A stretch of 64,000 nucleotides of DNA from Citrus sinensis (taxonomy: Eukaryota > Streptophyta > Magnoliopsida > Sapindales > Rutaceae): assembly GCF_022201045.2 (NCBI RefSeq), contig NC_068558.1:11685501-11749500 (forward strand). Reading direction: 5' to 3'. Made by a program: the position numbers and the translations under genes. Shown here one piece after another: positions 35,558 through 45,076 of the stretch. How positions within the stretch are numbered: position 1 is the stretch's first letter; every line of letters starts with the position of its first letter. The notes under the pieces are model-generated. The model did no database searches. It was not told the origin of the DNA and worked only from the letters and a program-made list of their open reading frames with translations.

Positions 35558-37210
35558 ATGAATCCCTACGATGAACAGAGGCTGAGGGATGAGGTGCTTT
35601 ACCTCCACTCTCTCTGGCACCTGGGCCCCCCTGGTAACCCTAACCCTAGCCTGAATTCGTTACCCAGGCCCAGACCCAGACCCAGACCGGAAGCCCCATC
35701 AGCAGCGGCACTCCGCACACCCACCCGCACCACGCCCTTCAAGAAGAAGAAGAAGAAGAATTCCGGGAAACAACCATTAAGTGGAAGTGGCACGTCTGAA
35801 TCGGAACCGGGTCTTGATTCTGGCCCAGAATGGCCCGTCAACCCGCCTCCTCCAGTTGCCACTGGCTGGCCAGATGAGAAACCGAAGACCCGACCCGAAC
35901 CCCTGGAAGCTCAAGACCAAGCCAAATTGTTTGCAATGCAAGTGCAGCACAGAGCTATTGAATCTTGCATTGAGTTTTTCTCTAAAAGGGTTGGTGGAGA
36001 AGGCATCGAAGATGATGAAAGTGAGGAACTTGACGAGGAAGATTATTTGACTGAGAATGATAGGCTTGTGGACAGTGAAGTTTACAAGTTCTTGCTTGAA
36101 TTGTTCGTAAATGATGAGAAGTTGAGGGGTTATTATGAGAAGAATAATGAGACTGGTGATTTTAGTTGCTTGGTTTGTTTTGGCATTGGTAAGAAAGTTA
36201 ACAAGAGGTATAAAGATTGTGTGGGACTTGTTCAGCATTCGATATCTATATCGAAAACGAAGATAAAGAGAGCTCATAGAGCTTTTGGGCAGGTTGTCTG
36301 TAAGGTTCTTGGATGGGATATTGATAGGTTGCCAGTGATCGTATTGAAGGGTGAGCCTCTTGGAAAATCTTTGGCAGGCTTAACCCAGGTATTGGTTTGT
36401 AATGTCAGAACTTTTGAGGCTTGTGTTTAGTTTGCTTGAATTCTGTAGATAACTTGAAGCTTGTGAGTTGGGTTAAATTTTGCAGGATGTAGCAGCAAGC
36501 GAAAATGATGAAGTTAATGTGGGGCATATGACTGTTGTTGAGGATAATGGGGGCTCTGAAGGTGGAAATAATGGTGAAGTAATTGAGACAGTGGTCACAG
36601 ACATTAATAAGAATGATGGTAAATTGATGATTTGTGAGGTTAGTGATTTGCATTATTTTAGCTGTTATTTGTTGTGCGGTGCTATGTGGAAACCTCGGAA
36701 GGTCTAGTTATGTCATTCAGTATTGGTAATTATCATTGATTGCTCTTGGTTGCAGAATGCTATGAAGGTATATGATGGCAATAAATGTCTTGAAAATCCT
36801 GATAGCAAGGCCGTGAACATGGAGGCAGATAAAGACCTAGCAGTGGATTGCTATGTGAGGATATTGTCTTTATGATATGCAAATAAAAGGTTTTTTTTTT
36901 TTTGGCCTTTTTTTAATGAAATTACAGAAGAGATCTTTCTTTCTTTCTTTCTTTCCTTTTTTTTTTTTATAAAGACAAAGGATGCCAATAAAGGTCTTGA
37001 AGAACTTGATTGCGAGTTTATGAATCCAGAAGTTGATAAAGATATAGCGGTTGATTGCCAGGTGAGAATGGTGTTCTGTTTTTGATATGTAAATGCTATC
37101 ATTTGGTTTTCCTTATTTATTTATTTGTTTATTTCTTTAATTTGTTGGCCATTTCATTACAAGATTGTGATAATGGTGTGTTGATGTAGAAAAACGGCCT
37201 CAATGGCTAA
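35558..37210 (+). CDS. Uncharacterised zf-XS-like zinc-finger protein, copy 1
   Basis: Exons are 35558-36388, 36486-36638, 36756-36854, 36975-37061 and 37190-37210; phases close to give 396 residues. The first exon has a Pro/Arg-rich region and a Lys run, then an acidic stretch, then SEVYKFLLELFVND and a Cys/His motif with spacing C-x2-C-x19-H-x12-H (CLVCFGIGKKV, LVQHS, RAHRAFGQVVCKVLGWD). That spacing and the LLQH-like core resemble the zf-XS finger of SGS3-type proteins, although no XS domain follows. Exons 3 and 4 encode similar acidic segments ending VDCY and VDCQ and look like an exon duplication. The last exon (seven codons with the stop) and its acceptor lie at the edge of a fold-back element, so the end is new. 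The start at 35558 is the first ATG of the frame. Function is unknown; nucleic-acid binding is an inference. Confidence 0.72.
37173..37179 (+). repeat. Target duplication of the fold-back element, left copy (ATGGTGT)
   Basis: ATGGTGT stands directly before the left arm and again at 38959-38965 directly after the right arm. It is a perfect seven-base direct repeat at the exact borders of the inverted repeat, which supports transposition rather than simple inversion. Confidence 0.7.
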
Positions 37211-38958
37211 ATTTGTTTTTAGGGTTAGGGGAAAGCAACACAAAGTGGTCTTGTTGCCGGGCCAAACTCAAATTTCTTCACTTGCTACTCAGAAAATTGA
37301 CGAGATACGCCGATGGGGGTTCCGGCAAAAACTCTAAGATGCTTAAGTTAGATTTTTGGTATGTGAGAAAGGGGGAAATGAATTGAGAAAACAGGGTTTC
37401 TTTAATGAGGATTTGTGATGTTATTGTTGGATCTCATGTGGTAAGACAGCAGGATGGTTGATGTCTTGTGGATTTTTTAGTTGATTTTACTAACACCTTT
37501 CTTTGATCCATTGTTTAGTTTAAATATGCTTTTCTGAACCGGCTGTTGTTCTTGATTTTAGCCCACTCTCAGCAGTTGTAGGTAGTTTTTCCAGTTGAGG
37601 GTGGTTTATAAGGTCGTGGCACTTACTCAACTTCCTTCAAAGTAGAACACTTTTAGAGCACATTTGACTTGATGACTTAGACAAGCAGAGTTCTAGATCG
37701 GACTAGTGGATTGTTAGATTGGACAAATATGCTTCCAGGTTGGACAAATAGAATTTCAGGTCGGACTTACATTTGGACAAATAAAATTTCAGTTCTTATT
37801 TATAAAGTAAGCTCATCTTGTTAATGAAGTATATTCCAAGGGAACTCGGGTCGGTTGTCCTCCTTGGTGACATTAAAGAAATCTGACCCAAACATCAGTC
37901 CTTTAGTTTCCAATGTCGAGAAGCTATGATCAGTGTTGAAAACTAAATGTCAAAATGATGAAAAGTTTGGCAAACCTGATACCGGTCCCTCGTTTAAAAA
38001 AATTCAGCTCAGCTTTGACATCTACGCTGACCTTATTATAACATAGCTTGACATATATAACACCCTTATTTAAGAGGGTTAATATCTTGTTTCTTCCTTC
38101 TTGGTGAGTTTCCAACACCAATCATATCTTCTCGAAATTGGGAACTAGGGGACTGCTGTCAGGTTTGCCAAAATTTTTCATCTTTTGGACATTTAGTTTT
38201 CAACACCGATCATAGCTTAACTAGAGAACTGATGTTTGGGTCGGATTTCTTTAATGTCACCACGGAGGACAGCCTAGCCGAGTTCTTTTAGAATCCACTC
38301 TATTAACAAGATGAGCCAGTTTTATAAGTACGATCTGAATTTCTATTTGTCCAAATGTAAGTCTGATCTAGAAGCATATTTATCTGATCTAACAATTTAC
38401 TAGTCTGACCTAAAATCTATTTGTGCAACCTCGAAATCTACTTGTCTAAGTCACAAGTCAAACATGCTCTAAATGTGTCCTATTTTTAAAGAACTTGAGT
38501 AAGTGCTACGACCTTGTAAACCATCCTCAACTGGCAAAAGTTACCTGCAATTGCCGAAGATAGGACTAAAATTAAGAAGACAACAGCCCACTAAGATAAG
38601 CTTATTAAAATTAAATAATGGATCAGAGAAAGGTGTTAGCAAAATCAACTAAAAATCATCAAGAGATCAACCATTCCACGTCCTTAACACATGAGATTCA
38701 ATAATAATCATTACAAATCCCCATTGAAGAACTTAAGTTTAAACCCTATTTTCTCAATTCATTTCCGTTTTCTGATATACAAAAAATCTAACTTAAACAT
38801 CGTAGAGTTTTTGGCGGAAGCCCCACCGGAGTATTCCGACAATTTTCTGTGATTAGCAATTGAAGAAATTTAAAATTTTTGGCTTGGCAACTAGACCACT
38901 TTGTGCTGCTTTCCCCAAAAACCCACTTTCTTTATTGAAGTTGTTTTTCGACATCAAC
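37180..38958. mobile_element. Fold-back element with 800-bp inverted arms
   Basis: The arms are about 37180-37979 and 38159-38958, and the loop is about 179 bases. Paired anchors hold a nearly constant coordinate sum: GTTGATGT at 37180 with ACATCAAC at 38951; CACAAAGTGGTC at 37239 with its complement at 38894; TAACACCTTT at 37491 with its complement at 38629; TTTGGCAAACCTGA at 37966 with its complement at 38159. So few net indels have built up. No coding sequence is visible. A transcript through it would fold into a very long hairpin. It lies between the two zf-XS-like copies and is flanked by a 7-bp direct repeat. Confidence 0.88.
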
Positions 38959-39654
38959 ATGGTGTATATTGTTCTTGCAATTGAAACGCGTGCTTAAGAT
39001 TCTGATGTCAAAGTTTATGTGATGTAAATGTCAAGTTGTCAGAGTTTAATCTACAAGTGAGAAAGGCCAGGGATTGCTGTATAAGTATATTCATGACATT
39101 GCTGATAAATGAAGAAAGTTACAGCCTACCTGTCATAATCTGATCACTTTGCCTAAATCACGAGCCTGGGACCATACATCCTCGTCATTTGGCAGTATAG
39201 GTGCCCCTAATCATTGGAGAAATGCATAAGGAGGTTGGTTTGGTTGCCCTCGTTTGGAAAAGAAGAAAACATTTTTTTTTCCCTATTCACCAATGGTTGA
39301 CAAACAACCTTAATCTCTTCATCTTCATCACGTGCCCTCAAGAACACTGTAATGATGCTTTCCAGTGCTCCACAAGCATTTGATGCTAAGAGAGAAGGGG
39401 AGAAAATAGAAGAAGGTAAGTATTTAGGATTTTATACCAAAAGGGGGAGAGAAGCTGAAAGTGCTATGCTATGGCTCTCTTGACATCACCGACGTGATTT
39501 CACGTACATTATCTTAACATATGGACGTGATTAGCAAATTATCAAAGAGCTTCGTCTGAAATACACATTTCTGTCTGTCAAGGCACCCACCATGAGACAT
39601 AGATGGCCAGCCATTTTATTTTGTTTATTTTTTGTTTGATAGAAGGAATTAATA

Positions 39655-40620
39655 ATGCAGGAATCTGGCCCATCACTGATCACTAGATCGGAATGGTCAT
39701 GGACTAAGCCTGTTGATGAGAACTCGTCCAAAGCTTCAGGATGGCCCACCTTGAAGCCCAAGAGACCTTTGGTTATTAACTTGGCTTCTGCTGAAGAACA
39801 AGCTAAGTTAAGTGCAGGCCGGTTACAGCAGAAAATCTTGGATGCTTGCCAAGAATTCTTTGTGAAAAGTTCAGGTTCAGACAGGGATGAAAGTGATGAT
39901 GAAGATGAGGATGATTTAATGGATGAAGATAGATCTGACAAAAGTGAAGTGTTCAAGTTTTTTCTGAAGGTCTTCACTGAGAATAGTGAGCTCAGAAGTT
40001 ATTATGAGAAATATTCTGCAGACGGGGAGTTTTGTTGTTTGGTTTGTGGCGGGATTGGGAAGAAGGTTTGGAAGAGATTTAAGGATTGCCATGGGCTTCT
40101 GCAGCATTCCACTGGAATATTGAAGACAAAAAAGAAGAGGGCTCATAGGGCTTTTGGCCAGGTTGTTTGCAAGGTTCTTGGTTGGGATATTGACTGTCTT
40201 CCAATGATTGTGTTAAAAGGTGAACCTCTCAGTCATTCCTTGTCAAAGTCGGGTGTCTCTCAGGTAATTATTAATTTTGAAGTCTATAAACTGGTTTAAG
40301 TGGAATGTTGTGGGTTTAGGCTGACACAAAAGCTGGTGGTAATATAAGTGCTCCCAGGAACAATGTAGATTGTGAATTACCTAGAAAAGAGGATTCCGAT
40401 TTGCACTTAAATAATGACAGATTGATAGTGAACACATACAACTTACAGTTTTCAAACTTAGGTGCTTTTGGGATGGTTGCCTTTTTCCTTTTTCCCTCTC
40501 TAATGCTGTGTATTGCAGACTTCTCCAAATGAAGATGATGCCAATAAGCATATCAATAATGTTCAGGATGGGAGTTTGGATGTGGATGGGAATAAAAGGG
40601 AGCAGCAGATACCTTGGTAA
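39655..40620 (+). CDS. zf-XS-like zinc-finger protein, copy 2 (partial)
   Basis: The main exon (to 40263) repeats the core of copy 1: EVFKFFLKVFTENSEL, CLVCGGIGKKV, the same C-x2-C-x19-H-x12-H spacing, and RAHRAFGQVVCKVLGWDID. The Pro/Arg-rich N terminus is missing. The frame can start at ATG 39655, but TTAATAATGCAG just before 39661 is also a fair splice acceptor, so this could be an internal exon of a longer gene. Downstream exons 40320-40427 and 40519-40620 keep phase and end in QQIPW. The first intron would be only 56 bases, very short for a plant, so the frame may simply run on to the stop at 40299. It is either a tandem gene copy that lost its first half, or the second half of a two-domain gene split by the fold-back. 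Confidence 0.55.
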
Positions 40621-41316
40621 GATCATGCTTCTCTTCAAGGACATATAAAGTTTCCTTTACTATGTTTTCCTTTGCAATTATGTTATTAATATTGAGAATG
40701 CACGTGTCTGACGGTTTTTTATTTTTTATTTTTTCATTTCTTATGTGCTTGCTTCTTTCTACACAACGCCTCACCTAATATTTTTATTCAGAACGTGTCA
40801 TTTCTACCCATTTTGTAATGTTCCCACAAAGGCTTCTCGTATCTTAAATCCACACTCTTTAGCTATGATCTGACTCCAGAATAAAATTGAAGACAAGGCT
40901 CATTTGAAAGAAGAAAGGTGGGGGACTGAGCAGAATAATTTTAGCTGGAAGAATATGAAAAGCGGGTGCCAGTTGGAAGTAGTAAAAGCGAGCAACTGCA
41001 TAAAGAAGGTTGGGTGTAGATACTTCTGTTTTCGGACTCTGCATCAACCTCATCTTTCGGCAAGAGAACCATATGGAACAATCTTTTTGACAGAGCTCAC
41101 AACTCACATGGAAATAGGCCTTCATCTTCTCTGTTCCTAAGATTGTATTTTTCTTTTTGAAAAAATTAGTTGGTGTTAAAACTTAGTTGGCTGCGGCTAT
41201 TGTATGTACAATTTTTTAGTAAATAGACTTTTTCTTTTGCAGGTTATAATATGTGGGATTTTTTTTTATTCGATATTTATTTGGGTACGTTATAATATGT
41301 GGATTTAACAATCTAA
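40621..41316. other. 3' flank of zf-XS-like copy 2
   Basis: Frames near 40859-41140 are open on both strands but show no family features. They are more likely 3' untranslated or intergenic sequence. No other element is seen before the MITE. Confidence 0.5.
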
Positions 41317-41589
41317 GGGTGCGTTTGGGATTGAGGTGCTGTAGCTTTTAAGCTACAGTTGTTGTGAAAAAAAAGCTGTAATTATAAAACAAAAGTCAAT
41401 AATATATAGTAAATATAAATTTTAAATAATAATTTTGATAAAATTATTAAAGATATAATAAATTTTATACTATACAAGTGAAAAATCATATCGACGTAGC
41501 TTAAAACCTACAGCAGTTAGTGTTTATCAAACACTTTAGTACTATAGCTTTTAAGCTACAGCTGCCCAACCTCAATCTCAAACACACCC
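41317..41589. mobile_element. Tourist-type MITE (PIF/Harbinger)
   Basis: The element is 273 bp. The left end GGGTGCGTTTGGGATTGAGG pairs with the inverted right end GGGTGTGTTTGAGATTGAGG, with three mismatches over 20 bases. Both ends continue into a GTAGCTT-AAGCTAC palindromic segment. TAA flanks both sides (41314-41316 and 41590-41592), the three-base duplication typical of PIF/Harbinger elements. There is no coding capacity. Confidence 0.85.
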
Positions 41590-41592
41590 TAA

Positions 41593-42371
41593 ATACATCT
41601 ATTGTCTTGTAAAATCTAATTGGGTTACTTTTTTTTTTTATCATAAATCTAATTGGGTTACTTGAATATGCTTTAACAAACTAAGATCAGGGCAATGCCT
41701 GTGATAAAGTTGTCAATTTGGATCACGGTATTTGATTATGATAAAATTATATTTACTCAATGCTAGCAAGCATCAAGTTTGAGCAAAAAGCCAATAACTA
41801 TCACGAATTAATGAAATAAATCTTTGTTATTCTTAGTTGTTAAGAAATTTGAATAGTAATTACTTTTAAACATTCGTACCTTGATTAATCAGTTTTCAAG
41901 TAGATTTATTTAGGAATATAGGAGCTAAAAAATTGATTTGTGTATTTCTTGTAACATCATCAATTTCATAACCAAATTACTAATTTGGTGGTGAGACGAT
42001 AAAAGATTGAAATAATTAGTAGAAATAAGTGATTGTTAAAAAATTTTGACCGTAAAATAATACTTGTTAGTGGTAAAATGATAAGATTTGAATTTAATGT
42101 TAAGTTAAGATATGCACAACTAATTATAATTTTTTACTACACTTATAGTTTAACTATGTAATATACGATTAAAATTTAATTAATTTTATATTCTTCTAGA
42201 AAACCTAAATTACATCGTTTTAGAAGTTTAACAAAAAAACTCAACTGGGCAATGAGTCTAAATCCAAAATAATAATATCTCTAAAAAGTAAATAAATAAA
42301 TAAATAAAGGGTAAAATAGGGAGAGCGCCCGTAATGAGGATTGAGGAGGTTAGGGCATCAGAGATTAGATT
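41593..42371. other. AT-rich intergenic, upstream of MBF1
   Basis: I see no gene or repeat apart from short A/T runs and a TAAA-type run near 42290-42310. Confidence 0.55.
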
Positions 42372-42407
42372 GCCACGTCACAGGGAATATTAGGGCAGCT
42401 ATATAAG
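42372..42407 (+). promoter_or_regulatory. MBF1 core promoter: bZIP-type site and TATA box
   Basis: TATATAAG at 42400-42407 lies about 93 bases before the ATG at 42500, a fitting TATA position. About 20 bases upstream is GCCACGTCA (near 42372), whose complement TGACGTGGC matches the ACGT-core sites bound by plant bZIP factors, including unfolded-protein-response elements. Use of the site is an inference from sequence and position. Confidence 0.55.
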
Positions 42408-42499
42408 CAACAGCCCAATCTCATCATCGAATAAAACAATTTCATCAAAATCCCAAAGAAAATCTTTTAAGTGAAGAGATATTTGATCGAGGAGTGGAC

Positions 42500-44294
42500 A
42501 TGGCCGGAATCGGACCGATCACACAGGACTGGGAGCCGGTGGTGATTAAGAAGAAAGCCCCCAACGCCGCCGCCAAGAAGGACGAGAAGGTCGTTAACGC
42601 TGCCCGACGCGCCGGTGCCGATATCGAGACTGTCAGAAAATGTAATATTTTTTGTTGTTATTTTATCAGATCAGTCCTCCTTCTCTAATTAATTGTTCTT
42701 TTTTTTCAATGAAAGAAAAACCCATGTGCCGTGTTTGATGATATCTTATCTCATGGAAAGTAGGGTTTTATATTTTATAATTTGTAATTATTATGATCTC
42801 TATATTTTTGTTTTAATTAATCCTTGTAGACCGTTCATGAATATACAATAGCGTGTGTGTTTATGATTGCAGGTTCTTTTTTGAATTTTCTTTTCTAGGG
42901 TTTTGAATTTTTTTGTGATGGATTCACAGATTAGGGTGGTTTCTGTGATTTTGATGGAAAAGACAAAGATAGACGATAATGGGATTTATTTTTTATTTTT
43001 TAATTTTTGGTTCTAGATGATATCGTGATTTATATTTGTTTTTAAAATATGTAGAAAATAAATTCAGAAGTTCATGTAAGATAAAATGTATGTTATGAAA
43101 TATGTTATAAGCCCATCTTGTATGATTTTGTGCCTTCTTTTTAGTATATCTATGACTTTTTCTACGATTGAGTAAAGGGTTAAATCTAATGAGCTTTATA
43201 TATCAACCTCTTCTGATCACTGTGGAAGCTTTATTTGATTTTTTTTTTAATTCTTGAGATTTGTTTTCATATGTATGTGTCAGGACTTGTGCAAATCTGT
43301 GATCTTTCAAACTTATGTTTGTAATTGTAAGTGTCCCCATGATTTGTAGTCCAGTTGCTTACATCTTAATTTCCCATACAGCACATGCTGGCACAAACAA
43401 GGCTGCCTCGAGTAGCACTTCTCTGAACACCAGGAAGCTTGATGAAGATACAGAGAACCTTGCTCGTAAGTTTCTTTTTTTCACATCAGTGTTTATACTC
43501 TATATTGTAGGAATTTTTTTCATCTGTTATACAGTTCTTGGATAGTGAAATTTGTTCTTTGTTTGGAGTTTGGAGTTCTTGTAGTGATTTTGCATTGTTT
43601 GTGTTGAAACAATTAATCTGATGTGCTTTTATTGTGTACGTAAATGTGCATGAATGATCTGTTTGCAATGTATGCTCTGCCATTTTAATTTTGAAGATCG
43701 TTTAAGGGCATAATTTCAAAGTTATTTTCTTTATTCACTCAACCACCATTGGTGATTTACATCTCATTGTGACCACCACTAAGTCTTTATGTTCAAGTGG
43801 GTATGCCAATGATTCTGTCAAACTTGGCCCCTATTGGCATAGAATTTAGTTATTTAATCTTTGAGTTCACTTTTGTTGCTCCGCATTTTACTTTGCGGCA
43901 TTTTCACTTATGTCAGCAGATTTTTAACACCTCTCAACAAGAGGATAAATGTATACTAAAGTGCTTTTATCTGTTCTATATTGTACAGATGATCGAGTGC
44001 CTAGCGAACTCAAGAAAGCCATTGTTCAGGCACGAAATGATAAGAAACTTACCCAGTCTCAACTTGCTCAGGTGCAACTGTCTCTTTATTTGAAATCTTT
44101 CTCCGATGTGCCAGACTTTCTACTAAATTTTAGGCTTGACTAAATAAAATCAAATCTTTTATTTCTCTGTGCAGTTGATCAATGAGAAGCCCCAGGTGAT
44201 TCAGGAATATGAATCAGGAAAAGCCATTCCAAATCAGCAGATACTTACCAAGCTGGAGAGGGCCCTTGGTGTGAAGCTTCGAGGAAAGAAGTGA
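42500..44294 (+). CDS. MBF1: Multiprotein bridging factor 1 (MBF1a/b type)
   Basis: MBF1 is a transcriptional coactivator that bridges sequence-specific factors, notably bZIP proteins, to TBP. Exons are 42500-42641, 43382-43465, 43989-44071 and 44175-44294; phases close to give 142 residues, the usual MBF1a/b length. The N-terminal MBF1 domain has [15 protein letters not shown] and [20 protein letters not shown]. The C-terminal helix-turn-helix of the Cro/C1 type (about residues 86-137) has [20 protein letters not shown] and ends in the basic VKLRGKK. The start is the first ATG after a short leader, and the protein begins [11 protein letters not shown], as in other plants. Its sequence groups with the constitutive MBF1a/b forms rather than the heat-induced MBF1c. 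Nothing is odd in the gene itself. Confidence 0.96.
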
Positions 44295-45071
44295 GGAGGG
44301 ATAAATAAAAACTTCTACCGGGACTTGATGTTGTGTCCTGTTGTTGAGTCTTCAAAATGGGTGCTGTATATGAATGTTTTCTCCTATGGTTATGGCTCGG
44401 CACATAACTAGTGTCCTTGACTGTTACTCTTGTCACGACTGAATCTATTAAGCCTTTTATCTTTTCTTGCATTGGAGACTTTAGTTTGTGGCATTTTACA
44501 TATGCATATTGCATTTCTTGGTGAATATGTCAATCGGCATCAGAATCAATCTGCTCTGCTTTTGAATAATTGGCAGAGCAATAGAACGATATACGCATGA
44601 AGTTTGCCTATTACGCTGGAAAACGTTATTGCTTTTTGGTGTAAGCTTAGATGCTTCCTTTTCGTCCCTGGTTGACAATATCATTATTAGATGGTAGTCG
44701 GATTGAATGGTTGAAAAAATCATAGATATACTAAAAGAAGACTCAAATTCATATTTGTTAGCCCAAGTGTGAACTTCGCTTGTGTTTTAGTTTAATTTTG
44801 GTGAGTGGGTGGTAAGGTTACTCTAAACTACATATTTGTTAGCCTAGGCGATAAACTAAAGAGAGAATTGACCATATCAATCTCACCCTCTACTCGAACC
44901 CACCACCAAGAGTTTGATTTCATTCATAGCAATTAATTTCTATCGGCTCCGACTTATACATCTATTCCCAACCCTGATTCAGAGAGGACTGACTGATTTT
45001 TAAATTTAGATACTGGGTTTAAAATTCATCCAGTATGAAAGCTGAAAATTTTGTTCAATAAAATGTTGGCT
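44295..45071. other. 3' flank of MBF1
   Basis: This is the MBF1 3' untranslated region and spacer. An AATAAA lies at 44304, too near the stop to be the main processing signal. No gene is seen. Confidence 0.55.
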
Positions 45072-45076
45072 TATAT

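Noticed and set aside
37930-38121. Minus-strand frame in the fold-back loop
   Set aside because: Short, no recognisable features, and the arms show no coding signal.
40859-41140. Opposed frames of 78 and 88 codons downstream of the second zf-XS-like copy
   Set aside because: No family features or good start context; more likely 3' untranslated sequence.
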